From NCBI RefSeq assembly GCF_032818155.1, contig NZ_CP102589.1:2342001-2406000 (forward strand): DNA of 64,000 bases, read 5' to 3'. Shown here one piece after another: positions 42,685-52,503 of the stretch. Position numbers and translations under genes: made by a program. Each line of letters opens with the position of its first letter. The stretch's first letter is position 1. Source of the stretch: Niallia taxi. GTDB lineage: Bacteria; Bacillota; Bacilli; Bacillales; Cytobacillaceae. The notes beneath the pieces were generated by a model that ran no database searches, was not told the origin of the DNA, and saw only the letters and a program-made list of their open reading frames with translations.

Positions 42685-45246
42685 TTATTGTTTCCATGAA
42701 TCCTTCAGCAGCAGTGCATGCTTCGTTAAGTTTTTAGCTGCCTCCGGTGAAATGTTTTTACTTTTATCTTTACTGATCTGATCAATAAGTTTATCAAGTG
42801 CCTTTAATGCTTGCTTTGTTTTGCCTTTATGCTCATGTTTTAATGCCTGTTGAAAGCTGCTGTTTAATTGTGAATAGGATTTTTTTGACAGCTCTCCCTT
42901 CGCCTTATAATCGGTCAGTAGCTGCTCTAATATAACAGCTAATCCAGGAGTGTTAAATGTCGGAATCGGCACTTTCGACCAATCTGTATCACTTGCGAAA
43001 TAAAAGCTTGTATACGAAGGCTGATTATAGGTAGTGCTTTGTCTTGCAACACCAGTGCGGTATTGAACATCATGCATAAGCGTGTAAAGCTTTCTGTTTG
43101 TCACTTCTGTGCTGAGAAATATTCTGATTGCTGAGCTGTCTGTCGTGCGGACAAGCAGCTCCTCGCGCCAATCGCCAAAGATATCAGCTACAAGTGAAGG
43201 ATTTCCCTTTGTGCCGTTATTTGTTCTTGTGCCGTCTAGGGTTAAAAGTCTTCCCTTCTGCCAATCTTCAATAGTAGGTGTTACATCAAGTGCACCATCG
43301 ACTATTTGTGTTGTCATATCTGCTGCCCATTTAATATTCATATTTGTCCCTGGTGCTGTGTCACTGAGCTTTGTTCCTCCTGCTGTATATAAACCGACAC
43401 CAGTGTTTGCCCACGTTTCAAGACCGCGCTTTGTTGGGTCAATATCACCGATAATCCCCCTTCCTGTATCCTTACCTGTATATCCGCCATAAATTACCTC
43501 GCCGGTCTTAGCATCCCTTAAAGTGTAGCCATACGGGGCACCTGTTGCTCCTTCATGCACCATATATATCTCCAACCCGGGACGGTCTGGATCAATATCA
43601 GTCACATGGAGAGCATCACCATGGCCAATTCTTGCAGTTGTTCCTGGTGCAGAGCTTCCTTCAGGCAGAACACCTGTAGAACTGTATAAAAGCGAGCCGT
43701 CATCATCAATTGTCGCACCGCCATACACAATTTCCTGCTTACCATCACCATCTACATCAGCAGCCTCTAATGAATGCGCACCTTGTGTTGTCAAAGTGGC
43801 GAATTCTTTATTGGTGCCATCCTTGCCGTGTGGGCTATCATTGAATGGATTGGACATCGGTGTCCACCCGCTGTCGACATCCCATTTTTTCTGTAAATGC
43901 TTGCCGTCCCAGCTGTAAGACACAAGGGTTGTTCTTGTATAATAGCCTCTGGCAAACACAGCATACGGCTTTTGTCCGTCAAGATAAGCCACAGTGCCTA
44001 AAAAGCGGTCAACACGGTTACCAGGTTCAATTCGTGCCATCGCATAATCGCCCCACATAAGCCCATCATCATGTCTGTCTGTTTCATAATGGATGGTTTC
44101 TAGCTCCTTGCCTGTCGAGCCTTCAAACACAGATAAATACTCAGGACCATCTACGATAAAGCCCTCAAATGTCCTTAAATCGTTACGCGTGCTTCTGCTT
44201 GGTGCATATACATCCATAAAATAATCGACAAGGCTTTCTGCATCCTGTTTCCCTAACGGGTAGCTGTATTTTTTCTCCGTTCCGAATGCCTCTTCCAGCG
44301 TTTTTGGCCAATTACCGTTAACGACCTCTTCTTGCTTATGCCAATTCATAAACATTTCCACCATATGATCATAATAATCATCAGCACTCATGCGATAGTC
44401 GTCTTTATTACTGTAACCAGCTTTAATATCTTCTTTAGGCATTGTGATGTACTTTTCAGACGTAATATTCCCTTTTTTGTCATAGTGGATGACCTTTGTA
44501 CCTGGAGCCGTCTTAAACATCATTTCTGCTTTACCGTCCCCATCAAAATCATATACAGACATTTGCGTATAATGAGCACCTGCTCTGATATTCACACCAA
44601 GATCAATTCGATAAAGCAATGTGCCCTCCAGTGTATAACAGTCAATATAGACATTCCCCGTATAGCCCTTTTGTGATACATCCTTAGAGTTAGATGGGTC
44701 CCATTTCACGAAATACTCATATTTGCCATCGCCATCCACATCACCGACACTCATATCGTTCGCAGAATAAGTGTAAGCCTCCCCAGCAGGTGTGACACCA
44801 TCAGCAGGCTTTTGGAGCGGTAGATCATAATACTGATTGGACCATGGGCGAACCTCGTCACTTTCATCGACCTCTTTGCCGTTCACTACTGCTCGTACCT
44901 CATAGGCAGACTTTGCGGTCCCTTTTTTATCAAGAAAATTGGTGCTGTCTGTAACAGCAGCAATTTTCTTATTATCTCGATAAACATGAAATGTGGCACC
45001 CTTCATTCCCGTTTTCGTATAGCCTGTCACCTCTGTACCTAAAAGCCGCCAGCTGAGGAATATTCCTTCAGACGTTTGTGCAGCAGTCAAGCCTCTGTCC
45101 AAATACTCAAGCTGAACCTTCTGTGTGGCATACTTGTCATTTGAACTTGCAGCAAAAGCTCCGCTTGTATCAACTAATAATAACGGCAGTGCTACAGCAG
45201 CACAAAGCGCTTTTCTTACATAGGTCGAACCTTTTTTCCACGACAT
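42685..45246 (-). CDS. yesW: secreted rhamnogalacturonan lyase, PL11 (YesW-like), with C-terminal FIMAH-like domain
   Basis: This 853-residue exported enzyme cleaves rhamnogalacturonan I by beta-elimination. It has a signal peptide (about 1-33, ending GAFAAS), a small beta domain and a beta-propeller with calcium loops such as DVDGDGKYE, DFDGDGKAE and DVDGDGKQE (about 170-740), the hallmark of PL11 enzymes YesW/YesX. Residues about 775-850 form an added helical domain (LEQLLTDYKAKGELSKKSY and on) of the FIMAH type. It has its own gap of 95 bases with a cre-like box, so it can be transcribed alone as well as after the operon. It is the extracellular entry step of the pathway. Confidence 0.9.
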   Translation of the reverse strand: MSWKKGSTYVRKALCAAVALPLLLVDTSGAFAASSNDKYATQKVQLEYLDRGLTAAQTSEGIFLSWRLLGTEVTGYTKTGMKGATFHVYRDNKKIAAVTDSTNFLDKKGTAKSAYEVRAVVNGKEVDESDEVRPWSNQYYDLPLQKPADGVTPAGEAYTYSANDMSVGDVDGDGKYEYFVKWDPSNSKDVSQKGYTGNVYIDCYTLEGTLLYRIDLGVNIRAGAHYTQMSVYDFDGDGKAEMMFKTAPGTKVIHYDKKGNITSEKYITMPKEDIKAGYSNKDDYRMSADDYYDHMVEMFMNWHKQEEVVNGNWPKTLEEAFGTEKKYSYPLGKQDAESLVDYFMDVYAPSRSTRNDLRTFEGFIVDGPEYLSVFEGSTGKELETIHYETDRHDDGLMWGDYAMARIEPGNRVDRFLGTVAYLDGQKPYAVFARGYYTRTTLVSYSWDGKHLQKKWDVDSGWTPMSNPFNDSPHGKDGTNKEFATLTTQGAHSLEAADVDGDGKQEIVYGGATIDDDGSLLYSSTGVLPEGSSAPGTTARIGHGDALHVTDIDPDRPGLEIYMVHEGATGAPYGYTLRDAKTGEVIYGGYTGKDTGRGIIGDIDPTKRGLETWANTGVGLYTAGGTKLSDTAPGTNMNIKWAADMTTQIVDGALDVTPTIEDWQKGRLLTLDGTRTNNGTKGNPSLVADIFGDWREELLVRTTDSSAIRIFLSTEVTNRKLYTLMHDVQYRTGVARQSTTYNQPSYTSFYFASDTDWSKVPIPTFNTPGLAVILEQLLTDYKAKGELSKKSYSQLNSSFQQALKHEHKGKTKQALKALDKLIDQISKDKSKNISPEAAKNLTKHALLLKDSWKQ

Positions 45247-45273
45247 TTGCAGTCACCTCAGTTTCTAATAATA

Positions 45274-45287
45274 GTAAAACGTTTTCA
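45274..45287. promoter_or_regulatory. cre-like box upstream of yesW
   Basis: GTAAAACGTTTTCA matches the CcpA consensus at 12 of 14 positions and is nearly palindromic. It lies about 28-40 bases before the yesW start. Confidence 0.5.
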
Positions 45288-45302
45288 TTTTATTGTTTTT
45301 AA

Positions 45303-45326
45303 GGAAGCCCATTTAAAAGGACTTCC
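45303..45326 (-). terminator. hairpin between yteR and yesW, weak terminator
   Basis: GGAAGTCC/GGGCTTCC stem (one G-T pair) with an eight-base loop, minus strand; no U run follows, so termination is uncertain. Confidence 0.4.
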
Positions 45327-45341
45327 TCATGGTAATCACTT

Positions 45342-46442
45342 TCACTGACAATCCTGCAGGAATTCTGCCAGACAGAGAACAGCAAGGGATTGCCCATATG
45401 GCATGGCGGTGATTCTGATATCTTTATAGAATTGACGCGAATCTCCCATCCCTGTGCCGACAGAGACCTTCTGCAGCACGCCATCTGTGTTTATCTCCGC
45501 CCTTATAGCCTCTATTGCCTTATAAGCGGTCTCTCGATACTTTTCTGCTACATAGCCCATATGCACAGCCTTTAAGATTCCATAGGCAAACCCCGCAGAA
45601 GCAGATGCTTCTAAATAGGAGGAACGGTCATCAAGCAATGTGTGCCATAACCCGCTGTCATGCTGCAGCTCGTAAAGTGCTTCTATTTGTCTGTTTAATG
45701 TATCAAGGAGGAAGCTGCGAAAGAAATCCCCTTCCTGTAATTCCAATATGTCAATCAGTTCAGGGATAGCAATTGTTATCCAGCAATTCCCCCTTCCCCA
45801 CAGCGCCTCTGCATAATGATGATTTCCTTCAAATGTCCAGCCGTGGAACCATAGACCTGATTTTCTATCTGCCAAGTACTTGATATGAATCAGAAATTGC
45901 TTTTTCGCTTCCTCTACATACTCTTGTCTATGTGTCAGCATACCGATTTTTGCAAGTGGAAGAACGGTCATCATCAGCGTATCATCCCAGAGCTGATTTT
46001 TGTTTTCTGGACCGTATGTCATATGCTGAAGTCCGTCATCCTTTGTTCTAGGCATTTCCTTCATCACCCAGTTTGCCCACTCTTCCAAATAGGGCAACAG
46101 GTTAGGATCCTGTGTTTTTTCATAAAGAAATGCCAGTGTTAAAAGCGGGGCCATTGTATTGACGTTTTTAGGTGGAACACCTTCTGCAAATCTTGCAGTG
46201 AACCAGTCGTGAATTATCTGGATAGCACTCTCATCCTTAGTGAGCTTCCAGTACTGATAGATTCCATATAAACCAACACCTTGCGGCCAATTCCAAACAT
46301 GCCAGCTTTTGTCATCCACAATTAAGCCATCAAAATTCAGTAAGTATTCTCCTGTGTCATCCTGTATTTTCGTCAAATTAGTCATTAACAGCTCAATTGT
46401 CTCGATTACCTGTTTTTTATCAGCTGCTGTTGTTTTTGTCAT
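45342..46442 (-). CDS. yteR: unsaturated rhamnogalacturonyl hydrolase, GH105 (YteR-like)
   Basis: This 366-residue cytoplasmic enzyme removes the unsaturated galacturonosyl residue from the non-reducing end of oligosaccharides made by PL11 lyases. It is an alpha6/alpha6 barrel with the family motif WDDTLMMTVLPLAKIG, which holds the catalytic Asp, then LWFHGW and LWGRGNCWITIAIPE. The start is ATG 46442 with AAGGAGAG upstream. It follows the GH4 gene by 17 bases. A second GH105 protein lies in the same operon, so the two probably differ in chain-length or linkage preference. Confidence 0.88.
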   Translation of the reverse strand: MTKTTAADKKQVIETIELLMTNLTKIQDDTGEYLLNFDGLIVDDKSWHVWNWPQGVGLYGIYQYWKLTKDESAIQIIHDWFTARFAEGVPPKNVNTMAPLLTLAFLYEKTQDPNLLPYLEEWANWVMKEMPRTKDDGLQHMTYGPENKNQLWDDTLMMTVLPLAKIGMLTHRQEYVEEAKKQFLIHIKYLADRKSGLWFHGWTFEGNHHYAEALWGRGNCWITIAIPELIDILELQEGDFFRSFLLDTLNRQIEALYELQHDSGLWHTLLDDRSSYLEASASAGFAYGILKAVHMGYVAEKYRETAYKAIEAIRAEINTDGVLQKVSVGTGMGDSRQFYKDIRITAMPYGQSLAVLCLAEFLQDCQ

Positions 46443-46459
46443 CTATATCTCTCCTTTCA

Positions 46460-47812
46460 CTAGTTTTGCTGCCATACGTCCATTTCTTCAAATAAGGAAA
46501 CTGCATTATCGTATGAAATAGCAGCGATAAGCGGATCATTAACAAAAGCATTGCGTGCCAGATTTTTATCTTCAGTTAGAACAGCTTGTATAACTGCTTC
46601 CTGATTAAGAATATGCCTGTTCACCATATTAGCGACATTAAGGGGGATATCGTTTGTTCTCACAGGCTGGACACTGTTTTTTCGGATTAAAGCATTTGTT
46701 TCCACGATAGCATCCTTGGGCAGATTTTGAATTTGTCCTTTATTCGGGAAGTTGACATTCGTTACAAGGTCTTCTATTCCAAGCAATGCTAAGAGAATTT
46801 CGACACCTTCCTCCCCAGAGGGCTCAAGGACAATCCTTGTATCATCTGTAAAGACCTTTTCATTTTCTGATATCTTTCGTTGCTGGTCCTTCACACGAAA
46901 ATCAAGCGTTGTTAAATGAAACTTCCAGTCATGTACGGTTTGCGGATTTTTCAAGTAAACAGGTGGCATGAATTCTGCAAGATGGCGATCTCCAGCGGCA
47001 GCGATTAACCGGTATTTTTGAAACAAATCAAATTTGACCCGATTGCTTGAGTGGAAGACACTTTCCTCCCATTTTCCTTGTTCCTTTTCAAAGCCTGTAT
47101 GTGCGTACTTCTCGGCAAACTTGGCATACAGAGGGAATAAATCGATATTTTGATAGGTTGCTTCATTAATCCATGTAAAGTGATTGATACCTGTTACACT
47201 TACCTTAATGTCCTTACGGTTTTCGACCGTGACACCGAGCATTTCTTCTGCCATATTTGCCAACAAATGCTGTGTTTCAAAGACTTCATGACAGCAGCCA
47301 ATTGCTTTTATTTGCGGAAAGGCTTTATATAATGTTCTTGTACAGACAGACATCGGGTTTGTATAGTTAATGACCCATGCATCTGGACAATGCAGTTTAA
47401 TCTGTTCTCCAATTTCCATAAACAGTGGAATCGACCTGACAGCTCTCCTTATTCCGCCAGGTCCAACCGTATCCCCGACAGATTGATAGATTCCATACTT
47501 CTCGGGAAAATGAACATCCTTTGCCATGTCAGCAAATGTACCTGGGAGAATCGAGATAATCACAAAATCAGCATCTTTAAGTGCTTCCTCAATTGTTGGG
47601 ATCGCTTCATACGTCCATTTTCCTGTTGCATCTGGATGGTTGGAAATGAGTGTCCCGATTCTTTGATTTGTTTTAGCTGCATCGTGATTAATGTCGTAAA
47701 GAGCAATAGTACCTGACAGGCGCGGCTCTAAAGCAAGGTCATACATTAACCTTCTTGCCCAGCCTTGAGACCCGCCGCCAATATAAGCAATTTTAATAGT
47801 ATCCGTAGCCAT
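46460..47812 (-). CDS. lplD: alpha-galacturonidase, GH4 (LplD-like)
   Basis: This 450-residue NAD- and metal-dependent hydrolase has the Rossmann motif AYIGGGSQGWARRL near the N-terminus, the GH4 metal Cys in IGCCHEVFETQHL and VTGINHFTWI with the catalytic His/Asn region; NYTNPMSVCTRTL is also typical. The CHEV and GINH combination identifies the LplD branch, which cleaves alpha-galacturonosyl bonds. In B. subtilis lplD lies in a separate operon; here it is embedded in the yes-type operon. It starts at ATG 47812, 12 bases after the GH42 gene. Confidence 0.88.
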   Translation of the reverse strand: MATDTIKIAYIGGGSQGWARRLMYDLALEPRLSGTIALYDINHDAAKTNQRIGTLISNHPDATGKWTYEAIPTIEEALKDADFVIISILPGTFADMAKDVHFPEKYGIYQSVGDTVGPGGIRRAVRSIPLFMEIGEQIKLHCPDAWVINYTNPMSVCTRTLYKAFPQIKAIGCCHEVFETQHLLANMAEEMLGVTVENRKDIKVSVTGINHFTWINEATYQNIDLFPLYAKFAEKYAHTGFEKEQGKWEESVFHSSNRVKFDLFQKYRLIAAAGDRHLAEFMPPVYLKNPQTVHDWKFHLTTLDFRVKDQQRKISENEKVFTDDTRIVLEPSGEEGVEILLALLGIEDLVTNVNFPNKGQIQNLPKDAIVETNALIRKNSVQPVRTNDIPLNVANMVNRHILNQEAVIQAVLTEDKNLARNAFVNDPLIAAISYDNAVSLFEEMDVWQQN

Positions 47813-47824
47813 GTTTATTCTCCT

Positions 47825-49819
47825 CTATATAGATTGTAAGATTCGATATTCATATTTCCCTAGCTTCCATTCTCCTGCAGGAATGTTCTCCTGTGTGATA
47901 CAATCCCTAACAGCTTGCGGAACAGTAACACCTCCGCCTCTTCCATCCATATTGACAACAATCCAATATTTCCTTCCGTCCTGTTCTCTTGGTGCTGCAA
48001 TTGTTCCTTCAGAAGTTATGATGTCCTCTGATACTCCTGCCTCCCTTGCATAGGTATGGATCATTTCAGTGAGCATTTTGCTGCCCTCTTCACCTGTTGG
48101 CAGGGAACCAAGCATTACAAGCTTGCCTTTCCCAAGCTGTTTTTCTGTTAAAAATGCTTTCCCGCAAACAAGACCGCCTTTTATTGTGCCGATTACCTTG
48201 GCATCCTTCTCGTCAAAAACAGCACTCCATAACCCTAAAGGAGCTGTTAAGCCGTATGCTTCCCCAACAGAGCCAGTGTTTTCAATAGGAAAGGTAAAAG
48301 CTGTCTCCATTCCCGCAAGCTCTTCTAATTTTCCTAAAGCAGCATCTGTATGAATCGTATGATGCGCTGTTCTGCCGCCAGTCATCGGTCCAACAATCCA
48401 AACTCCGCCCTGTTCTACAAATGCTTTCGCTCTGTTTATGTAATCATCTGACAAATAAGGAACAAAAGGGGTAAGCAGCAGCTTGTAGCCACTTAGTTCT
48501 GCGCCTTCTGGCAACAGGTCACGATGTATTCCGGCAGCTAAAGTATGCTTATAAATGTCGGTTATCAATTCTTTATAATGCAAGCCTTTATGTGGCTCTG
48601 TGTTTAGAAATATTTTGGCTCTGTCCGAATAGGTAATCGCAACCTCTGCTTGAAGAGGACGTGTGCTTGTTATGAATGGCTCAATGGCAATCCGAGCTTT
48701 TTCTGTCTCTAATACCTCCTCATAACCGACAGTCGGTTTTCCCCATGCACTTATAACCGAGCCATGTGGCTGTTCGCATCCAGCTCTTTGCTGGCGCCAC
48801 AGCCAATAGCAAAACCCTGCTCCTCCGAGAGCGTAGCTTGCTACCGCTTCTGCTTTCAAGTAGCCCTTCGGATGCGGGGTCGCATAGCTTTCAAGGGAAG
48901 CGCTGTAGGACGGACTCGTTTCCATTATCCAAAAATCCTTGCCTTTTTTCAGGTTTCGCCATAAATCACAATTGAACAAGTAGGAAAAATAAGACGCTGC
49001 TGGAGCGTAAGTGTCAAAAGAAGCAAAATCAAGGTTTTGAAAGAGGCGCTCATTGTCGACAGCGAACATGATGGTGCTGTTATGAGTGATTGGTAATTGT
49101 GAATGCTCGCGGATAATTGCTGCTTGTTCTTCGGCAAATTCGGCTATTGCTTCTGTTGAAAAAAGTTGATACATCGTTTTTAAGGAGGAATTATGCAAAA
49201 ACGGTACAGGGCCAGGCTGCGGCACCTGCTCGAAGTCATGGTAATATTCACTCCATATATCTGTGCCCCAGGCATCGTTTAATTGCTCCACGTTGTCATA
49301 ACGATGTTCAAGCCATTTATGCCATTGCTCTTTGCAAGTAACACACATGCATTCTGCAACATGGCATTTAAATTCATTGTCTAGCTGCCAGCCAATAACA
49401 CCTGGCATATTGCCTAAAGCTTTAGCAAGCTCATTGGTGAGGATTGCTGCACGCTTTCTGAAATAGGGATTACTCGTACAAATATGCTGACGAGAGCCAT
49501 GAATCATTGTTCTGCCGTCTGCATCCACATACATTCGCTCAGGATGATTGTCAGACATCCATATTGGCGGAGTTGCCGTTGGTGTGCACATAATGACCTC
49601 AATACCATTCTCGTTTAGTAAGGAAATGATCTGCCGGAAAAAGGTAAGATCTATCTCTCCTTCTATTGCTTCCATTTTTGACCAGGCGAACTCACCGATC
49701 CGAACGACATTTATCCCTGTTTCCTTCATAAGACGAATATCTGTAAGTATCGTCTTCTCATCCCATAGCTCTGGATAATAAGCCGCACCATGGTACAGTT
49801 TTTTTGCCATGTTTGTCAT
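47825..49819 (-). CDS. yesZ: beta-galactosidase, GH42 (YesZ-like)
   Basis: This 664-residue cytoplasmic enzyme removes galactose from galactan side chains of rhamnogalacturonan I. The TIM barrel has the acid/base Glu in GWQLDNEFKCH and the nucleophile in FWIMETSPS; the cysteine cluster ECMCVTC near residue 155 is the structural zinc site of the family. The trimerisation (about 390-600) and C-terminal domains are complete. The start may be ATG 49819 or ATG 49810; GGAGTG lies just upstream of both. It is followed by lplD at 12 bases. Confidence 0.9.
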   Translation of the reverse strand: MTNMAKKLYHGAAYYPELWDEKTILTDIRLMKETGINVVRIGEFAWSKMEAIEGEIDLTFFRQIISLLNENGIEVIMCTPTATPPIWMSDNHPERMYVDADGRTMIHGSRQHICTSNPYFRKRAAILTNELAKALGNMPGVIGWQLDNEFKCHVAECMCVTCKEQWHKWLEHRYDNVEQLNDAWGTDIWSEYYHDFEQVPQPGPVPFLHNSSLKTMYQLFSTEAIAEFAEEQAAIIREHSQLPITHNSTIMFAVDNERLFQNLDFASFDTYAPAASYFSYLFNCDLWRNLKKGKDFWIMETSPSYSASLESYATPHPKGYLKAEAVASYALGGAGFCYWLWRQQRAGCEQPHGSVISAWGKPTVGYEEVLETEKARIAIEPFITSTRPLQAEVAITYSDRAKIFLNTEPHKGLHYKELITDIYKHTLAAGIHRDLLPEGAELSGYKLLLTPFVPYLSDDYINRAKAFVEQGGVWIVGPMTGGRTAHHTIHTDAALGKLEELAGMETAFTFPIENTGSVGEAYGLTAPLGLWSAVFDEKDAKVIGTIKGGLVCGKAFLTEKQLGKGKLVMLGSLPTGEEGSKMLTEMIHTYAREAGVSEDIITSEGTIAAPREQDGRKYWIVVNMDGRGGGVTVPQAVRDCITQENIPAGEWKLGKYEYRILQSI

Positions 49820-49852
49820 TCACTCCAATCTAATCTCTTGATATTAATCACG

Positions 49853-50512
49853 CTAACTAATGTTTAACCCAAGTTCTTTCATTCCTTCTAGAACGAGCCT
49901 GCAAATTTCAGAGGCGCCTAATGTGCAAAAATGGGTGTCATCCTGCAGACCCTCCGGATAATTTGGATGCTCCTTTGCACCAAGCCAAACAAACAGCTCC
50001 TTTGATTTTTCCGGACCATAGCCTTCGTACAGGTCTTTCGTTTTGACATGTAAATCAAGGAGCGGGACATCAAGCCTTGCTGCCAACTGACGCATAGCAT
50101 TTGGATAATCGCCAAGCGTATTCACCAGCTTCCCATCCTCACCAAATTTCCGTCTGTTTACAGATGTTAAGAAAACAGGAAATGCTCCTTTACTTTGTGC
50201 TGCCTCTGCATATTCCTTCAGGCACGCTTGATAGGTAGTATAAGGCACGGTGCCATAAGATTTTTGGTCATTATGCCCGAATTGAATAAACAGATAATCG
50301 CCTGCAGCGATTCTTTTTGTTATTGTTTCAAGTCTGCCTTCCTCTATAAAACTATTAGAGCTCCTTCCTCCCATCGCTTCATTACAGACTTCTACTTTTT
50401 CCAAAAAAGGCTGCAGCATTTGTCCCCAGCCTGCCATTGGCGCTTCATATGCAGGGCAGGCTGCAGCTGTTGAGTCACCAGCAATAAAAAGGCGGATTTT
50501 CTTCGTATTCAC
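49853..50512 (-). CDS. rhamnogalacturonan acetylesterase, SGNH/CE12 (YesT/YesY-like)
   Basis: This 219-residue cytoplasmic esterase removes acetyl groups from rhamnogalacturonan oligosaccharides. It has the block I motif FIAGDSTAAA with the catalytic Ser, Gly in MGGRSSNSF, Asn in IQFGHNDQ and the Asp-His pair in DDTHFCTLG. No signal peptide. The GTG at 50512 has AAGGAGG eight bases upstream and is preferred to the ATG-type frame opening eight codons earlier. It lies between the GH105 and GH42 genes and would act before them on imported oligomers. Two paralogs exist in B. subtilis, so no symbol is given. Confidence 0.87.
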   Translation of the reverse strand: MNTKKIRLFIAGDSTAAACPAYEAPMAGWGQMLQPFLEKVEVCNEAMGGRSSNSFIEEGRLETITKRIAAGDYLFIQFGHNDQKSYGTVPYTTYQACLKEYAEAAQSKGAFPVFLTSVNRRKFGEDGKLVNTLGDYPNAMRQLAARLDVPLLDLHVKTKDLYEGYGPEKSKELFVWLGAKEHPNYPEGLQDDTHFCTLGASEICRLVLEGMKELGLNIS

Positions 50513-50547
50513 CCCTTTTTCCTCCTTTAAATTCAATCGATAAAACG

Positions 50548-51585
50548 TTAAGCATACACACGCTTCGAGCTTTTCAAGAGCTGGGAGAGATAAACAAGAG
50601 AAAGGCCTTGTCCCCAGCCATGAATCCGTTTGAACGGTACTGCTTTATAGCCTGCCGTGTCATCCATAACAGCAGTACCTGCAGACACATTCATCACCTT
50701 TCCTTCTTCTGTGATACGCTCTAAAATACTTGGGATTGCCTTTTGTGTATACTTGTTGTACAAAGAGCCTCGTGTTAATAAAGCAGCTAATATCCCGCAG
50801 GAGCCGGATACTTCTAGATAGGAGCTAGAATCAGTCAGAACTGTGTGCCAAAGACCTGAGTTTTCATCCTGCAGTCTTGCTAATGCACTTAACTGGTCTC
50901 TTAGTGAGCCATCGATGATCATAAAGGATGGATGTGTTACTTCAATCAACTCAAGGGCCTTTGCCATCGTAAGTGCTGCCCAGCCATTTCCTCTTGCCCA
51001 AAATACCCCAGACATATGCGATCTTTCGATATTATCCCAGCCGTGGTAGTATAAATCCGTTAATGGGTCTTGAAGTACGTCTTCATGGCCATGATATTGG
51101 CGCAGTCCATCGTTGAAATAGTCAATATTCCCTGTAAGCTTGCCGATTCTTAGCAAAAAAAGGCCTGCCATCATCATCGTGTCCACCCATGCCTGTTCAT
51201 GAAAGATATAAGTGGTTGAATTAACTGTATGCTGGAGAATGCCATCACCAAACCGCTCTGCATCCTGTTGTAAAAATTCGGCAAGCTGAAGGGCGGTATC
51301 TAAGTATTTTTGTTCATTTGTGGCCGTATAAAGGGAAAGAAGAGCATGCCCCATGGAAACACCGTTGACAGACAGCTTAGGCAGTCCATCCTCCAGTCTT
51401 TCATCCATCCAGCTTTTTAAGAGATCAAGATACTCTGCTTTTCCTGTCGCCTCATACGCTTCTGCCACCCCGTAAAAAGCGACACCTGCTGGCCAATCCC
51501 AATTAAAATCCATTTGAAACGTCTTACTAACAACAGCATCTATCGCTTCAAGGACACTGTTTTCATCAAAAACAAGTGCTGGCAT
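50548..51585 (-). CDS. yesR: unsaturated rhamnogalacturonyl hydrolase, GH105 (YesR-like)
   Basis: This 345-residue cytoplasmic enzyme has the same fold as the YteR-like one. Motifs are WDWPAGVAFYGVAEAYE, AWVDTMMMAGLFLLRIG with the catalytic Asp, YYHGWDNIERSHMSG and FWARGNGWAALTMA. Its position directly after the importer genes matches B. subtilis yesR. AGGAGGAG lies before ATG 51585. Sequence identity to the other GH105 in this window is clearly low outside the motifs, indicating old divergence rather than recent duplication. Confidence 0.88.
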   Translation of the reverse strand: MPALVFDENSVLEAIDAVVSKTFQMDFNWDWPAGVAFYGVAEAYEATGKAEYLDLLKSWMDERLEDGLPKLSVNGVSMGHALLSLYTATNEQKYLDTALQLAEFLQQDAERFGDGILQHTVNSTTYIFHEQAWVDTMMMAGLFLLRIGKLTGNIDYFNDGLRQYHGHEDVLQDPLTDLYYHGWDNIERSHMSGVFWARGNGWAALTMAKALELIEVTHPSFMIIDGSLRDQLSALARLQDENSGLWHTVLTDSSSYLEVSGSCGILAALLTRGSLYNKYTQKAIPSILERITEEGKVMNVSAGTAVMDDTAGYKAVPFKRIHGWGQGLSLVYLSQLLKSSKRVYA

Positions 51586-51602
51586 AATTTCACTCCTCCT
51601 AA

Positions 51603-52499
51603 TTATTTTAATCCGCTCGTGCTAATACCTTCGACAATATACTTTTGGAACAGGAAGAAGATAAGGACAACTGGCAATAGTGATACGACAGACATCGCGA
51701 ACATCGCACCCCAGTTAGAGGCTGTTTCCGAATCAAGGAAAAGCTTTAAGGCAAGGGAAACCGGATATTTCTCTGGACTGTTTAAATAAAGGACAGGGTT
51801 GATTAAGTCTTCCCATTTCCAGTAAAAGGAGAAGATACCGGCAGTCGCAAGTGCTGGTGTAATCAACGGTAAAATGATTCGGTAAAAAATGCTGAATCTG
51901 CCACATCCGTCAATTCTGGCCGCTTCATCAAGCTCAAGCGGAATATTGCGAATGAATTGAACCATAAGGAAAATAAAGAACGCATGACCAAAATACTGTG
52001 GAATAACAATTGGCTTAATTGAATTGAGCCAGCCTAGCTTGGCAAAAATAATGTATTGAGGAATCATGATGATTTCATGTGGAAGCATCATCGTCACCAT
52101 CATACAGGCGAACCAAAATGCTTTCCATTTAAACTGAATTCTCGCAAAACCATACGCAATCAGAGCGGATGAAGCGACGGCTCCAATTGTGGACAAGCCG
52201 ACAATCACTAGGGAGTTTTTAATGAATACACCAAAGGACTGTCCTGCAATGCCCTCCCAGCCTGCTGCATAGTTGCTCCAAATAAACGGCTTTGGGATAA
52301 GGGAATGGGCTGTTATAAACACTTGTGAGCTTTCTTTAAAGGAGCTCATTAATAGCCAGATAATCGGATAGAGCATAATTAGTGCAAATCCGCCTGTAAG
52401 GATGTGATAAATCCACTTTTTAGCCTTAAAACGAGGAGTCTTATACGATATAACCGGATCAGTCATGATTGGGCCCGTATCTTTAGTGACTGTTTTCAT
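51603..52499 (-). CDS. yesQ: ABC sugar importer permease (YesQ-like)
   Basis: This 298-residue carbohydrate (CUT1) permease has six transmembrane helices, and the EAA loop [20 protein letters not shown] (about 186-205) that contacts the ATPase. It starts at ATG 52499 after GGAGG and lies four bases past the yesP stop. With YesP and the lipoprotein YesO it imports unsaturated rhamnogalacturonan oligosaccharides. No ATPase gene is in the locus, so a shared MsmX-type ATPase is needed (known for B. subtilis YesOPQ). Confidence 0.9.
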   Translation of the reverse strand: MKTVTKDTGPIMTDPVISYKTPRFKAKKWIYHILTGGFALIMLYPIIWLLMSSFKESSQVFITAHSLIPKPFIWSNYAAGWEGIAGQSFGVFIKNSLVIVGLSTIGAVASSALIAYGFARIQFKWKAFWFACMMVTMMLPHEIIMIPQYIIFAKLGWLNSIKPIVIPQYFGHAFFIFLMVQFIRNIPLELDEAARIDGCGRFSIFYRIILPLITPALATAGIFSFYWKWEDLINPVLYLNSPEKYPVSLALKLFLDSETASNWGAMFAMSVVSLLPVVLIFFLFQKYIVEGISTSGLK

Positions 52500-52503
52500 G
52501 TGA

